This document shows positions 35,316-45,968 of a DNA stretch of 64,000 nucleotides, in pieces. Position 1 is the stretch's first letter; every line of letters begins with the position of its first letter. Position numbers and translations under genes: made by a program. The notes under the pieces were generated by a model. It ran no database searches, had not been told where the DNA came from, and saw only the letters and a program-made list of their open reading frames with translations. Source of the DNA: Lysinibacillus sp. OF-1 (GTDB lineage: Bacteria; Bacillota; Bacilli; Bacillales_A; Planococcaceae); the NCBI RefSeq assembly GCF_028356935.1, contig NZ_CP102798.1, positions 4,646,096-4,710,095 on the forward strand, written 5' to 3'.

Positions 35316-36779
35316 TTATCGACCTACATAAGATAACGGATTCTCTAATGAACCGTTCTTTTCAACTTCAAAGTGTAAATGTGTACCTGTCGAATTTCCA
35401 GTAGAACCCATTATTCCAATTACAGAACCCTTTTCCACTACTTGGCCCACTTCAACATTAATTGAAGATAGGTGCCCATAAAGTGTCGTATAGCCATTAT
35501 TGTGATTGATAACAATGCGATTACCATAGCTGCCTGAAGTACCAGCTGCAACAACTACGCCATTATCAGCAGCTAAAATATTGTAGTTACTTGGACGAGC
35601 GATATCTATACCTCGATGGAAGGCTCCCCAACGTTCACCCATGCCACTTGAAATATAGCCTCCTACTGCTGGCCATGCAAATTCACCAGTTCCTCGTGAA
35701 GAAATTACCTTTGTACCAACTACTTCAATTTGATCTACTGGTTGTTGAATAACTTTTTCTGCTAATGCAACTTTTGAAGTTTGTGCTCCATTTTCAGACG
35801 TTAATGCATAGGTTGTTTCTTTTTTTCCATTAGCGCCTTCTTGTTTAATTACTTTTTCGCCTTTATACATTGTAGGGTCTTCTTTGACCACTTTTTTAAA
35901 TGGAATTTCATCTGCAACTTTCTTTTCTTTTTTCACTTCAAGTGTTACAAACGGTTTTGCCACTGTAACATTTAGTGCTTGTCCAATTTGTAAAACTGTA
36001 TCCACTGTAATGTCAGGATTCAATGCTAATAGTTCGCTTGTTGTTAAATTGTGTTTTTTAGCAACCGACCCTAACACATCACCTGATTGAATGTTATATG
36101 TCTCTTGCTCAAGATAGCCTGTCATTAAATATTTTACCGCTTGCTCAGGCGATACAATTTCAGTCGGTGTAACTTTTTGCGACAATCCCGAAACTCCCTG
36201 TTTAAATGAAATATCTAATAGACGAGATTCACCATTTTGTAATTCAGGTAAATTGTTAATAGCTTGCTGGGTTTCAGCAAGTTTATCTAATTCTTGCTGA
36301 GAAACATATTGTAGCTTTAACAATTGGACAGTCTTTTCATAAGCCTCTGTATTCTCTAATGATACAACTGGTTTATGATCAACTAATAATGTAAAAGCAT
36401 CGGATTTTGCTACTAAAGATTGCTCAAGTTTGGATAACGTTTCCGCATCTTTTGTTTCATTCGCAAATACTTGCTCTGGGATTATTTTAACAGCTGAACT
36501 AGCATCAATCGATAATCCTTTGAATTGCTGACTCGCTACTTTTTCCTTTGAGGCAATAATTTCTTGAATAGCTTTCTCATCAGATACTGCACCAATATAT
36601 TCATTTCCCACATAAACGTGGAAAATTTTATTTAAGTTTTCTTTATTATATTCCTTAGCAAAACCCATATTAATCGTTAGGCTGGTCATTAAAACTGCAA
36701 CGATTGAAGCCTTTTTAAAAGAAGAAAAATTGTAGGTGAATCTATTGTTTTCTTCTTTTCTTTTCCAAAACGAATTCAT
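35316..36779 (-). CDS. Secreted M23 peptidoglycan endopeptidase with LysM and G5 domains
   Basis: 487 aa from the ATG at 36779, with GGAAGGGG 8 nt upstream. A Lys/Arg head and one hydrophobic segment (~25-42) form a signal peptide or anchor. A LysM domain (~232-278, Ser-Gly-Asp-Val-Leu-Gly-Ser-Val) binds glycan, a G5 domain follows (~290-360), and the C-terminal M23 domain has His-Arg-Gly-Ile-Asp and His-Leu-His-Phe. It probably cuts cross-bridge peptides. Its place next to walR suggests WalRK control, as WalR governs such hydrolases elsewhere, but I could not fix a WalR box. The 370 bases upstream to yitT are AT-rich and hold no other gene. Confidence 0.9.
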   Translation of the reverse strand: MNSFWKRKEENNRFTYNFSSFKKASIVAVLMTSLTINMGFAKEYNKENLNKIFHVYVGNEYIGAVSDEKAIQEIIASKEKVASQQFKGLSIDASSAVKIIPEQVFANETKDAETLSKLEQSLVAKSDAFTLLVDHKPVVSLENTEAYEKTVQLLKLQYVSQQELDKLAETQQAINNLPELQNGESRLLDISFKQGVSGLSQKVTPTEIVSPEQAVKYLMTGYLEQETYNIQSGDVLGSVAKKHNLTTSELLALNPDITVDTVLQIGQALNVTVAKPFVTLEVKKEKKVADEIPFKKVVKEDPTMYKGEKVIKQEGANGKKETTYALTSENGAQTSKVALAEKVIQQPVDQIEVVGTKVISSRGTGEFAWPAVGGYISSGMGERWGAFHRGIDIARPSNYNILAADNGVVVAAGTSGSYGNRIVINHNNGYTTLYGHLSSINVEVGQVVEKGSVIGIMGSTGNSTGTHLHFEVEKNGSLENPLSYVGR

Positions 36780-37146
36780 CAATAAAGCCCCTTCCAACTT
36801 TACCCTATAGTAGGATGATTTACCCACAAGGATTTTTTGCACCCTTATAATTTACCATAAAGAAAATGGCGTTTGAATGATTTCACCCTTTTGTAATGTA
36901 AATGTATTATTTATCTACTAATTGTTACATAGAATAAATTTTATATAGTTAGTAATTACTGTATTTTTATTCATATATTAGGTTATAAAAAACACCTGCC
37001 TATAGAAGGATAAAATAAACTATATTGAGCCATTGGTATATTAATCTCTAAATTTTTTCAAGTGAATTTCGACTTAATACTTTTTACTTTTTTAATATTC
37101 CGATAAACTATAAAAGAAAATACATTATTTGATTGGAGCGATTAAA

Positions 37147-38046
37147 TTGAGTGATTCACAAACCTCTGAGATCTCAACAAAAATGTTGAGAATGCAGAAA
37201 AATAATATGCGTAAAATTTTTCTTAGGATTATTATGGTTCCACTAGGTGCAATAATAATGGCATTGGGCTTGGAGCTATTTTTAGTACCTAACCACATCA
37301 TGGATGGAGGCATCGTAGGCGTTTCCATTATCACATCTCATTTATTAAATTTACCCCTTGGTATTTTCATCTTCATTTTAAACTTACCTTTTATTTTTTT
37401 AGGCTATAAACAAATTGGGAAAACCTTTGCTATTTCTACAGGGCTCGGTATTACTGTACTCTCGTTAGCAACACTTGCCTTACATAACATACATCCATTT
37501 ACGGAAGACACACTATTGGCTACAGTTTTTGGTGGAATGATTTTAGGCGTTGGTGTCGGTATTGTCATTCGTTATGGTGGTTCATTGGATGGAACTGAAA
37601 TATTAGCCATCTTATTTAATAGCAAGACACCGTTTTCAGTCGGGGAAATCATTATGATCTTCAACGTCATTATTTTTGCAGTGGCAGGTTTTGTTTTTAA
37701 TTGGGAGCAGGCCATGTACTCCATCATTGCATACTATATTGCCTATAAAATGATTGATATTGTTATTCAAGGATTAGAAGAATCAAAATCGGTTTATATC
37801 ATAAGTGATGAAATTGATGAAATTGGACAAACGATTATGGATCGACTTGGTCGTGGTGTTACCTTCCTTCATGGGGAGGGGGCTTATACGGGGAACGATA
37901 AGAAAGTTATCTTTACCGTTATTACTCGTTTAGAAGAAGCGAAGTTAAAATCAATTGTTGCAGAAATTGATGACAATGCATTTTTAGCCATCGGTAATAT
38001 CGCCGAGGTAAAAGGCGGTCGCTTTAAGAAAAGGGATATTCACTAA
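37147..38046 (+). CDS. YitT-family membrane protein (DUF2179)
   Basis: 299 aa from a TTG at 37147, with GGAG 8 nt upstream; the frame starts at 37129 but without a site. Five or six transmembrane segments lie in the first ~195 residues (Gly-Leu-Glu-Leu-Phe-Leu-Val-Pro, Gly-Gly-Ile-Val-Gly). A C-terminal DUF2179 domain (Gly-Arg-Gly-Val-Thr-Phe-Leu-His-Gly-Glu-Gly-Ala-Tyr) follows. Function is not established. Single gene converging on purA. Confidence 0.88.
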   Translation: MSDSQTSEISTKMLRMQKNNMRKIFLRIIMVPLGAIIMALGLELFLVPNHIMDGGIVGVSIITSHLLNLPLGIFIFILNLPFIFLGYKQIGKTFAISTGLGITVLSLATLALHNIHPFTEDTLLATVFGGMILGVGVGIVIRYGGSLDGTEILAILFNSKTPFSVGEIIMIFNVIIFAVAGFVFNWEQAMYSIIAYYIAYKMIDIVIQGLEESKSVYIISDEIDEIGQTIMDRLGRGVTFLHGEGAYTGNDKKVIFTVITRLEEAKLKSIVAEIDDNAFLAIGNIAEVKGGRFKKRDIH

Positions 38047-38051
38047 AAATA

Positions 38052-38073
38052 GGCGTACCTCATATGGCACGCC
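38052..38073. terminator. Terminator between yitT-family gene and purA
   Basis: GGCGTACC and GGCACGCC pair with one internal mismatch between the two convergent genes; the T run is weak. Confidence 0.5.
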
Positions 38074-38095
38074 CATTTCAATTTATTTTACTTTA

Positions 38096-39385
38096 TTAGG
38101 CTTCCCAAACATCCACTAAAACATTTGTTTGCTCACGAGCAGGTCCCACTGAGAAAGTAGCAATTTGAATGCCAGTTAACTCACTGATGCGCTCTACATA
38201 GCGTCGTGCGTTTTCAGGTAGCTCTTCTAAAGTGCGGCAGCTCGTTACATCCTCTGACCAGCCTGGAAGCTCTTCATAGATCGGCTCACATTGTTCAATA
38301 ATATGAAGATTTGCTGGATACTCCGTAATTGTTTCACCTTTATAGTTATATGCTGTACAGATTTTTACTGTTTCTAAACCAGATAAAACGTCAATAGAGT
38401 TAAGTGCAAGATGTGTAATTCCACTTACACGACGTGAATGACGAACAACGACTGTATCGAACCAACCTACACGACGTGGACGACCTGTTGTTGTACCGTA
38501 TTCGCGACCAACCTCACGAATTTGTTGACCCACTTCATCAAATAATTCTGTTGGGAAAGGACCATCTCCTACACGAGATGTATAGGCCTTCGATACGCCA
38601 ATAACACTTGTCACACGTGATGGACCAACACCTGCTCCAATCGCTACACCACCTGCAACTGGATTTGAAGATGTTACATATGGATACGTACCTTGATCGA
38701 CATCAAGTAAAATTCCTTGTGCACCTTCAAACAACACTTTGCCGCCTTCATCAAGGACATCATTTAAGATTTTAGATGTATCTGCTACATATTTTGCGAT
38801 TTCTTGTCCATAGCCATAGTATTCCTCGAAAATTTCTTCGAATGTTACGCCTTCAACTTCATAGAATTTCTCAAATAATTTATTTTTAATGGCTAAATTA
38901 TGACGTAGTTTTTCTTCAAAGATTTCCTTATCAAGTAAATCAGCCATACGGATTCCAATACGCGCTACTTTATCTTGATAGCAAGGTCCAATCCCTTTAC
39001 AAGTTGTGCCGATTTTATTATCGCCACGACTTTCTTCATCTGCAATATCTTGCTTAATATGATAAGGCAAAATAACATGTGCACGATTAGAAATACGTAG
39101 ATTATCTGTATTAATGCCGCGCTCCTGTAAACCTTTAAGCTCTGTTACTAATGACTTTGGATTGACAACTAATCCATTACCAATTACTGAAGTTTTTTCT
39201 TTATAGAAGATCCCTGATGGAATTAAATGTAGTTTGTATGTTTCACCATCAATTTTAATGGTATGTCCTGCATTATCTCCACCTGCAAAGCGAGCGATTG
39301 CATCGGCTTTTTGCGAAAGGAAATCTGTAATTTTACCTTTCCCTTCGTCTCCCCACTGTGTTCCTACAACTACTACTGATGTCAT
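38096..39385 (-). CDS. purA: Adenylosuccinate synthetase
   Basis: 429 aa from the ATG at 39385, with a perfect GGAGGT 7 nt upstream. The nucleotide-binding start is [13 protein letters not shown], then Ala-Gly-Gly-Asn-Asn-Ala-Gly-His-Thr; the substrate loop has Gly-Thr-Thr-Cys-Lys-Gly-Ile-Gly-Pro, and Thr-Thr-Gly-Arg-Pro-Arg-Arg lies near 300. It joins IMP and aspartate using GTP, the first step from IMP to AMP. Possible PurR boxes lie upstream. Single gene with its own promoter. Confidence 0.97.
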   Translation of the reverse strand: MTSVVVVGTQWGDEGKGKITDFLSQKADAIARFAGGDNAGHTIKIDGETYKLHLIPSGIFYKEKTSVIGNGLVVNPKSLVTELKGLQERGINTDNLRISNRAHVILPYHIKQDIADEESRGDNKIGTTCKGIGPCYQDKVARIGIRMADLLDKEIFEEKLRHNLAIKNKLFEKFYEVEGVTFEEIFEEYYGYGQEIAKYVADTSKILNDVLDEGGKVLFEGAQGILLDVDQGTYPYVTSSNPVAGGVAIGAGVGPSRVTSVIGVSKAYTSRVGDGPFPTELFDEVGQQIREVGREYGTTTGRPRRVGWFDTVVVRHSRRVSGITHLALNSIDVLSGLETVKICTAYNYKGETITEYPANLHIIEQCEPIYEELPGWSEDVTSCRTLEELPENARRYVERISELTGIQIATFSVGPAREQTNVLVDVWEA

Positions 39386-39436
39386 AATCAGCACCTCCGT
39401 TAGATACCTTTGTATCTCAATTTTCAAGCCTCAATC

Positions 39437-39466
39437 ATTGTAACAATGATAGAAACGCCCCGTCAA
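39437..39466 (-). promoter_or_regulatory. SigA-type promoter of purA
   Basis: On the - strand TTGACG (39461-39466) is followed after 18 bases by TACAAT (39437-39442), about 50 bases before the start codon. Confidence 0.75.
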
Positions 39467-39478
39467 TAAAAAACAGTG

Positions 39479-39560
39479 AAAAAACACGAACATAAAATCA
39501 AAAAATCTGATTCAACGTTCGTGTTTAATAACAGAATGATATGAATATTATCGAACATTC
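39479..39560 (-). promoter_or_regulatory. dnaB terminator with PurR-box-like CGAAC motifs
   Basis: AACACGAAC (39484-39492) pairs perfectly with GTTCGTGTT (39518-39526) and is followed by a T run on the - strand, ending dnaB. The stem arms contain CGAAC and GTTCG, and CGAACATT lies at 39552, the PurR-box core. The spacing differs slightly from the classical pair, so PurR binding is possible, not shown. Confidence 0.55.
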
Positions 39561-39621
39561 AGATTAATTTAATCTATGGGTAATATTGCATTACTTAAGA
39601 GGCAACTTATCTGAATAACGA

Positions 39622-40983
39622 CTAATCACGTGGCGGTGGTGGTGGCATTTGAGACCAATCCACATTAATGAACTTATTGAATTCCTTTTTAAAGGCCAGT
39701 GTAACGGTTCCTGTTGGACCATTACGCTGTTTTGCAATAATAATTTCGATCATATTTTTACTCTCAGATTCTTTATCGTAATAGTCATCACGATATAAAA
39801 AGGCAACAATATCAGCATCTTGCTCAATACTTCCCGATTCACGTAAGTCACTCATCATTGGTCGTTTATCCTGTCGCTGCTCAACCCCACGAGATAGCTG
39901 TGATAGTGCAATAACAGGAACCTTTAATTCACGGGCTAGTCCCTTTAAGGAACGTGAAATCTCCGATACTTCTTGCTGACGGTTTTCTCCCGGTTTGCCA
40001 CTACCTTGAATTAACTGTAAATAATCGATTAAGATCATTCCGAGTCCATTTTCCTGTGCTAAACGTCGACATTTCGCACGAATTTCATTGATTCGTACAC
40101 CTGGTGTATCATCAATAAAAATTCCCGAATTCGATAAACTACCCATTGCCATAGTTAGTTTACCCCAATCATCCGTAGTTAAAGCACCTGTACGTAAAAC
40201 TTGTGCATCAATATTGCCTTCTGCGCAAAGCATACGCATGACAAGTTGCTCTGCACCCATCTCTAAAGAAAATATTGCCACATTCTCACGCGCTTGTACG
40301 GCGACACTTTGCGCCACATTCAACGCAAAGGCCGTTTTCCCTACAGAAGGACGTGCTGCTACAATAATTAAATCATTGCGCTGGAAGCCCGCCGTAATAT
40401 TGTCTAAATCACGGAAGCCTGTCGGTATACCCGTTACATCTCCCTTTTGTGATTGAAGTTTCTCAATATTATCGAATGTTTCCACTAGCACATCTTTAAC
40501 ATGCTTAAAGTCACCAGCATTCTTTCGATTGGCAACCTCCATCATTTTCTTCTCTGCTTCGCCTAATAATGCCTCTACCTCGTCCTCACGTGTGTAGCCG
40601 TCCTCAACGATTTTCGTAGCTACACGAATCAATCGACGTAATAGCGCCTTTTCCTCAACGATTTTGGCGTAATGTGCGACATTAGCAGCTGTAGGGACAG
40701 CATTGGCGAGCTCTAGTAAATAAGATAGCCCGCCAACATCTTCAATCTCTTTTTTAGCTGATAACTCTTCTGTAACTGTTACAACATCTATCGCTTTTCC
40801 TTGATCACTCAAGCGTAGCATCGTTTCGAAAATTTTCTTATGGGCATTTAAATAAAAATCATCCACCAATAAAATTTCTGATGCTGTTATTAACGCCTGT
40901 GGTTCAAGAAATATTGCACCGATAACCGATTGCTCCGCCTCCCGGTTATGCGGTGGAACGCGGTCCATCATCGGTTCACTCAT
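39622..40983 (-). CDS. dnaB: Replicative DNA helicase (DnaB family; DnaC in B. subtilis)
   Basis: 453 aa. The N-terminal domain (Pro-Pro-His-Asn-x-Glu-Ala-Glu-Gln-Ser-Val-Ile-Gly) packs the hexamer; a RecA-like domain has Walker A Ala-Arg-Pro-Ser-Val-Gly-Lys-Thr and Walker B Ile-Leu-Ile-Asp-Tyr-Leu-Gln-Leu. The C-terminus carries Arg-Asn-Gly-Pro-Thr-Gly. It unwinds DNA at the fork. AAGGAG lies 9 nt before the ATG. Follows rplI by 13 bases in one operon. Confidence 0.97.
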   Translation of the reverse strand: MSEPMMDRVPPHNREAEQSVIGAIFLEPQALITASEILLVDDFYLNAHKKIFETMLRLSDQGKAIDVVTVTEELSAKKEIEDVGGLSYLLELANAVPTAANVAHYAKIVEEKALLRRLIRVATKIVEDGYTREDEVEALLGEAEKKMMEVANRKNAGDFKHVKDVLVETFDNIEKLQSQKGDVTGIPTGFRDLDNITAGFQRNDLIIVAARPSVGKTAFALNVAQSVAVQARENVAIFSLEMGAEQLVMRMLCAEGNIDAQVLRTGALTTDDWGKLTMAMGSLSNSGIFIDDTPGVRINEIRAKCRRLAQENGLGMILIDYLQLIQGSGKPGENRQQEVSEISRSLKGLARELKVPVIALSQLSRGVEQRQDKRPMMSDLRESGSIEQDADIVAFLYRDDYYDKESESKNMIEIIIAKQRNGPTGTVTLAFKKEFNKFINVDWSQMPPPPPRD

Positions 40984-40996
40984 GGATCGTCGCTCC

Positions 40997-41443
40997 TTAT
41001 TCTTCCGTTACATGTACTTTTAACGTTGCTGATACTTCATGGTGCAATTTTACAGGAACATTTGTAAAGCCAAGAGCACGAATGCCATCAGGTAAAGTCA
41101 TTTTACGTTTATCAATTTTAATGCCATGTACTTTTTGTAATGCATCAGCAATTTGCTTTGTTGATACTGAGCCGAATAAGCGGCCACCTTCACCTGATTT
41201 TGCTTTTACCTCAACTGTTAACGCTTCTAATTTCTCTTTTAATGCTTGTGCTTCAGCTAATTCAGCTGCTGCATTTTTAGCTTCTAATTTTTTTTGTCCA
41301 TCTAATTGACTCAGTGCTTGAGCATTTGCTTCAGCAGCATAGCCATTTTTAATCAGGAAATTTTGTGCATAGCCATCAGCTACATTTTTAATTTCACCTT
41401 TTTTCCCTTTTCCTTTAACGTCTTTTAAAAATACTACTTTCAT
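40997..41443 (-). CDS. rplI: 50S ribosomal protein L9
   Basis: 148 aa. The N-terminal RNA-binding domain ([16 protein letters not shown]) is joined by a long helix to the C-terminal domain, with Gly-Arg-Leu-Phe-Gly-Ser-Val. Structural protein binding 23S rRNA near the L1 stalk. Its ATG overlaps the gdpP stop (TAATG), the usual Bacillales pairing, so translation is coupled. Confidence 0.97.
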   Translation of the reverse strand: MKVVFLKDVKGKGKKGEIKNVADGYAQNFLIKNGYAAEANAQALSQLDGQKKLEAKNAAAELAEAQALKEKLEALTVEVKAKSGEGGRLFGSVSTKQIADALQKVHGIKIDKRKMTLPDGIRALGFTNVPVKLHHEVSATLKVHVTEE

Positions 41444-43413
41444 TAGTCAGAACTCCCTTCAAAGACCTCATTTATGGCCTCTTCTAAATGTTTTTTCACA
41501 CCATCAATGGATTTAGCCTCTATTTGACAGGCAGCATTCGTTAAATGTCCACCGCCGCCAAGCCTTTCCATGATGAGCTGTACATTGACCTCCCCTAGAG
41601 ATCGTGCACTTATACCAATTTTTCCATCTGCTCGATGTGCAATGACAAAGGATGCACTAACATCCTTCATGGTTAGTAAAATATCTGCTGTTTGTGCAAT
41701 TAAAACAGAGTCATACACTTTCGATTCCTCTCCTACAGCAATAGCTACTCCAGGTTTTACAAATTGCACGGTTTGCACAATTTTGGAGCGCTCAATATAG
41801 GTGTCCACATCTTCTTTTAAAAGACGCTGCACCAATATTGTATCAGCACCATTCGTTCGTAAATAAGAAGCCGCTTCAAATGTACGTGCTCCTGTTCGAA
41901 GTGTAAAGCTTTTGGTATCGACAATAATGCCTGCAAGTAACGCTGTAGCCTCTAGCATATTGATCTTTGCACGCTTCGGCTGATATTCTAGTAACTCTGT
42001 CACTAACTCAGCCGTCGATGACGCATATGGTTCCATATAAACAAGTGTAGGATTTTCTATAAAGTCCTCACTTCGACGATGGTGGTCGATTACGACAACC
42101 TTTTCAGCTAGCTTCAATAAGTGTTCATCGATGACTAAATTCGGTTTATGAGTGTCCACGATCACGAGCAATGATTTTTCTGTCATTTTCCCAGCGGCTT
42201 CCTCAGGTGTTAGGAAATTTTCATAGAAATCGGATTTACTCTCAATTTCATTCATGAGTCGTGTCACACTACCATTTAATTCATCAAAGTTTATAATGAC
42301 ATAGCCTTTTACATCATTCATCTGAGCCATTTTTCGTACACCGACAGATGCACCTATGGAATCCATATCAGGATTTTTATGTCCCATAACAAACACTTGG
42401 TCACTGTCTTGAATTAAATCACGCAATGCGTGTGAAATGACGCGAGCTCTAACTCGTGTACGCTTTTCAACTGGATTCGTTTTCCCACCGTAAAATTTAA
42501 GCTTTCCAGTAGGTTGTTTGATCGCCACTTGGTCACCGCCACGTCCTAATACAAGATCTAGACTCGATTGTGCCAATTCACCAAGCTCTACTAGTGATGA
42601 TGATCCAGCCCCTACACCAATACTTAATGTTAATGATAAATTTTTCTGAGCTGTTTTTTCTCGAATAGTATCTAAAATAGCAAATTTTTTCTTTTCAAGC
42701 TCTGTTAAAATAGATTCGTTTAGTACCGCTAAAAAACGATCTGATGATATTCGTTTGACAAATACACCATGCTCAGCAGCCCATTCATTGACAATTGACG
42801 TAACCATCGTATTTGTTAAACTTCGTGGTTGGTCGTCCATAGCTTGTGTGATTTCATCATAATTGTCGACAAATAAGATAGCAATAACTGTACGATCTGC
42901 ATAGTATTGCTTTTCAATGGCAATCTGTTCTGTTATATCAAAGAAGTATAGTAATCGTTCCTCTTTTTTATAATACACACGATATTTCCGATCACTTAGT
43001 GTAATCGTAGCCTCGTTTGTTTCCTCGGTCTTCATTAATACATAAATGTCGTCAGATAGATCGACAATACCTTCTCCCACTAATGATTCCATGTTTAAGA
43101 TACCTTGCATATATGGATTCGACCATTCGATTTCATATTGCTCGTTAACGAGCAATATCCCGATAGGCATTTCAAGCAATGCCTCTTCGCCTACTTTTTT
43201 CATTCGGAAGGAAATGGATTCAATATGCTTTTCAGTTTCTTCAAAAGCAATCTTTTCTACCTTCCATGTGTAGGCCATTAATAAAATAAAACCTACCCCA
43301 TAACCGATACCTATCCCGATATTCCAAATACATAGAAGCACGAACGTCACAATTCCAAATATGGAAAGAACAAAAAGCGGATAGCGAATTGGTCGTTTTC
43401 TAAAAGTCCCCAT
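41443..43413 (-). CDS. gdpP: Cyclic-di-AMP phosphodiesterase GdpP
   Basis: 656 aa. Two transmembrane segments (~12-55), a PAS-like domain (~75-165), a degenerate GGDEF domain (~175-305, no GGDEF motif) and DHH/DHHA1 domains with [14 protein letters not shown] and Val-Ile-Asp-His-His-Arg. The DHH part splits c-di-AMP, which controls potassium and osmolyte balance and wall stress. Lies between the YybS-type gene and rplI. Confidence 0.96.
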   Translation of the reverse strand: MGTFRKRPIRYPLFVLSIFGIVTFVLLCIWNIGIGIGYGVGFILLMAYTWKVEKIAFEETEKHIESISFRMKKVGEEALLEMPIGILLVNEQYEIEWSNPYMQGILNMESLVGEGIVDLSDDIYVLMKTEETNEATITLSDRKYRVYYKKEERLLYFFDITEQIAIEKQYYADRTVIAILFVDNYDEITQAMDDQPRSLTNTMVTSIVNEWAAEHGVFVKRISSDRFLAVLNESILTELEKKKFAILDTIREKTAQKNLSLTLSIGVGAGSSSLVELGELAQSSLDLVLGRGGDQVAIKQPTGKLKFYGGKTNPVEKRTRVRARVISHALRDLIQDSDQVFVMGHKNPDMDSIGASVGVRKMAQMNDVKGYVIINFDELNGSVTRLMNEIESKSDFYENFLTPEEAAGKMTEKSLLVIVDTHKPNLVIDEHLLKLAEKVVVIDHHRRSEDFIENPTLVYMEPYASSTAELVTELLEYQPKRAKINMLEATALLAGIIVDTKSFTLRTGARTFEAASYLRTNGADTILVQRLLKEDVDTYIERSKIVQTVQFVKPGVAIAVGEESKVYDSVLIAQTADILLTMKDVSASFVIAHRADGKIGISARSLGEVNVQLIMERLGGGGHLTNAACQIEAKSIDGVKKHLEEAINEVFEGSSD

Positions 43414-43426
43414 TACAATCAGCCCC

Positions 43427-44368
43427 TTATTCTTTAGTTTTCCCCTTTACAAGTGCACGTACGTCAAAACCTAAATCAACAATACCAAGTAAAATCATGA
43501 AGGATGATAACGGAATAGCTAATACGGTAGCTACCCATTTTACTCCCGTTGGCATGCCCTTTTTAGAAATGAAATAATGGATAAAAGATATCCCTTGTAG
43601 AATGAGTAAAATCCATAAAATATAAGAAACATTTAATACAATTATATCTAACGTGGAACCAGCCTCTGGACGCATAAACAGATTAATGCATAAAACAATC
43701 ATGTAATACCATAAAATAGAGCGTGGTAATCTCATATTTTGGAACGGAGCAAACTTCGGTACATCTACTCCTAGTCGTTTTAAAGCTGGTAAATTTAACG
43801 TGATGATAATAAATGCAGCAAAAAATGCTGATATTGTTATCGTTGCAGGCATCGTCAGCTCGATTGTTTTAAGCATCGCCTCAAGCTGTTCTGGTTGTAA
43901 AGCTACTTGCCCCGTTACACTTTTTGCAAATTCATTAGATTGTTCATAATTTTTACGAACCATTTCTAAACTCATGCTAATGAAGTCAATTCCTGCAAGT
44001 TTTACATAGGCAAGATAAACCATTGCCATGGAGATTAGATTAGCAATCCCTGTTGACATAAATAAATAGAGCTTACTTTTCTTCAGATAAATTGCATTAC
44101 CCATAATGACACCTAATAGCCCTAAAATAAAGGCAAACGGTAGCATGGTTATTCCACTCGTGATAGTGGTTAGGATACAGCCTACTATTGCAACGAGTAT
44201 TGATGAGGAACGCTTGTAATTTGCACTATACCAAGCAATCGGTAGAGGGGCGAATAATAAAGCTACTATAAAGATGAATGGTACATATGCAGAAATCAGC
44301 ATTAATATTGTAAAAAGTGCAACCATCATTGAGCCTTGTACAAGCGCTTTTGTTTGATTATTCGGCAT
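43427..44368 (-). CDS. yybS: YybS-family membrane protein (DUF2232)
   Basis: 313 aa with about eight hydrophobic segments; a YybS-type integral membrane protein by length, hydrophobic pattern and its conserved place directly before gdpP. The role is unknown. It ends 13 bases before the gdpP start, so both should share a transcript. In related genomes it follows rpsR; here an accessory pocket of about 2.3 kb lies between. Confidence 0.85.
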   Translation of the reverse strand: MPNNQTKALVQGSMMVALFTILMLISAYVPFIFIVALLFAPLPIAWYSANYKRSSSILVAIVGCILTTITSGITMLPFAFILGLLGVIMGNAIYLKKSKLYLFMSTGIANLISMAMVYLAYVKLAGIDFISMSLEMVRKNYEQSNEFAKSVTGQVALQPEQLEAMLKTIELTMPATITISAFFAAFIIITLNLPALKRLGVDVPKFAPFQNMRLPRSILWYYMIVLCINLFMRPEAGSTLDIIVLNVSYILWILLILQGISFIHYFISKKGMPTGVKWVATVLAIPLSSFMILLGIVDLGFDVRALVKGKTKE

Positions 44369-44600
44369 TGAAAACCTTCCTTTTTTTCAGTCAAACTTAC
44401 TACCCTTTATTGTACCATTTTTTCATAGTATTGAACAAAAATCACTTAGATCACTATATGCATTGCCATTAATTTTATCATTCTTGTTTAGTATTATTGC
44501 GCTTGCTTATAAAATACTTTGGTACATTACTGGTGCAAATTCAACGGTCCATGAAGAGAAAACGTATATTAGGCTTGAAAAAATGACTTTTACCTATAAC

Positions 44601-44648
44601 AAAAAACCAGCATATACTGATTCGAATATCGTAATATGCTGGTTTTTA
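44601..44648 (-). terminator. Terminator beyond the dead rpsR copy
   Basis: An 11-bp stem AACCAGCATAT/ATATGCTGGTT (44605-44615, 44634-44644) with A and T runs on both sides. Confidence 0.8.
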
Positions 44649-44685
44649 AGTTGATGTAAGGTCCGTTACCTTAACGTCATCAATC

Positions 44686-44892
44686 TTATTTACCTTCTGC
44701 TACGAATCCATGATACGAGATACTTTGATAGCTGAAGTTAATCTTAGCGCTAGTGCCAGTTACGCGACGTGGTAAAATTTTACCTCACTCAGAGATGGAT
44801 TTTTTTAATAAATCCACATCTTTATAGTCGATGTGCGTAATATTGTTTGAAGTGCAGTAGCAAACTTTGCGGCCTCCGTGACGTGGTGCCAT
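44686..44892 (-). pseudogene. Degenerate copy of rpsR
   Basis: About 207 bases follow the intact rpsR at 46777, from its ribosome binding site and Met-Ala-Pro-Arg start to the end codons. The copy has lost bases for Arg-Arg-Lys near the start, has a TGA after Ser-Glu in mid-gene, and lacks further bases near the end. It cannot make S18. Confidence 0.9.
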
Positions 44893-45032
44893 AGTATGTC
44901 TCCTTCTTACCATACAGTATGTAATCCTTGTGTATTCAATTGATAACACTATCAAACAAAAAAACATGTATAATCTGAGTTTTATTATTCTAGACCAATC
45001 CCTCCTTTCTTCTTTGTATTTTAAACACAAAA

Positions 45033-45108
45033 AGCCCTTGAGGGATAGAATCATGTTAGATACAGAATTAGGCAGAGCTATCCTGTATTTGATGCAATCT
45101 CAAGGGCT
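45033..45108. repeat. Imperfect inverted repeat before the bacteriocin-like gene
   Basis: AGCCCTTGAG (45033-45042) pairs with CTCAAGGGCT (45099-45108), with inner ATACAG/CTGTAT and CAT/ATG helices. It could be a small mobile repeat or a leader structure. Confidence 0.55.
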
Positions 45109-45260
45109 GTTAAGTGTTAATTGCACGAGTTATCAACTCAAAAAAATAATGTCTACTTTTTTGTTGCAGATAAATATATTAATTACCAAAAAGAAGGAAA
45201 TTTAGATTTGGTGTAGAATTAATAATTTGTAACAAAATACTAAAAATGGGAGGTTTTATT

Positions 45261-45959
45261 ATGTCGATGGCAAAAAAAATGTATTTGCCAGTATTAATGA
45301 TCTTTACTGTTTTTTGTTTAGGTTTGTCTCCAGCTAAAGATGTTTCTGTGCAAGCTGAGGATGCTCCGAGTATTGTTGTAGTTACCGGCAAACTTGCTAA
45401 GGAACTGGTTAATACAACGCTTCGTGCAGTCGAGAAGGGGAAAGTTGAGAATGTAGCTCCTGTGTCTGCATTTGATTTGGAAGGTTCGAGTGTGTACACT
45501 GTTGGTGGTGGAGTTACGGCGGTTACAGTTCCTTTGCATGGGGATTATAGCCTTCCTAGTAATATAACGGTATTCTTAGATGAGGATCATAATGTATTGC
45601 AGACAAATGAAATGCTGGTTACCCAGAATGAGCTAGGAAACTTCCAGGTTTCGACGTATTTGAATGGAACACTTGTTAAATCTCAGGATACTGGGATTGC
45701 TTATATGACGGATGAAGAATTACTTGCAGAAGAGCCATCTATGATTCAACCGATGGGTATAGGAGCAGTGGCAAGTTGTCTTGGAGCAGTACTTGGTGTC
45801 GGTGGTACGGTGGCTTATATTATTGCGGTTGCGTGTGGCGGTTCGTGTGCAGCACCGACACCAGTAACTGCTCCAATCTGTGCTGCATGTATTGGAGCAT
45901 ATGCTGTTATTGGTGCAGGGGGTATTGCTGGAGCGGTAGCTTGTTTCAACTACCTGTGA
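45261..45959 (+). CDS. Candidate secreted bacteriocin precursor, Cys-rich C-terminus
   Basis: 232 aa from the ATG at 45261, with GGGAGG 7 nt upstream; the ATG at 45246 lies at that site and is rejected. A signal peptide spans ~1-32. Residues ~33-165 form a polar, Cys-free domain. The last ~67 residues are Gly/Ala-rich and hydrophobic, with six Cys (173, 192, 196, 207, 210, 228) in a pattern like Cys-Gly-Gly-Ser-Cys and Cys-Ala-Ala-Cys. A proregion followed by a disulfide-rich hydrophobic peptide resembles halocin C8-type and SdpC-type precursors; the match is to architecture, not a proven family. The next gene encodes a small membrane protein that could give immunity. Confidence 0.65.
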   Translation: MSMAKKMYLPVLMIFTVFCLGLSPAKDVSVQAEDAPSIVVVTGKLAKELVNTTLRAVEKGKVENVAPVSAFDLEGSSVYTVGGGVTAVTVPLHGDYSLPSNITVFLDEDHNVLQTNEMLVTQNELGNFQVSTYLNGTLVKSQDTGIAYMTDEELLAEEPSMIQPMGIGAVASCLGAVLGVGGTVAYIIAVACGGSCAAPTPVTAPICAACIGAYAVIGAGGIAGAVACFNYL

Positions 45960-45968
45960 GGTGATTAG

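Noticed and set aside
35884..36090. 68-aa + strand frame inside the M23 gene
   Set aside because: Antisense shadow of a well-supported coding sequence.
44785..45054. 89-aa - strand frame
   Set aside because: Its last part is the damaged rpsR copy up to a premature stop; the upstream extension is non-coding.
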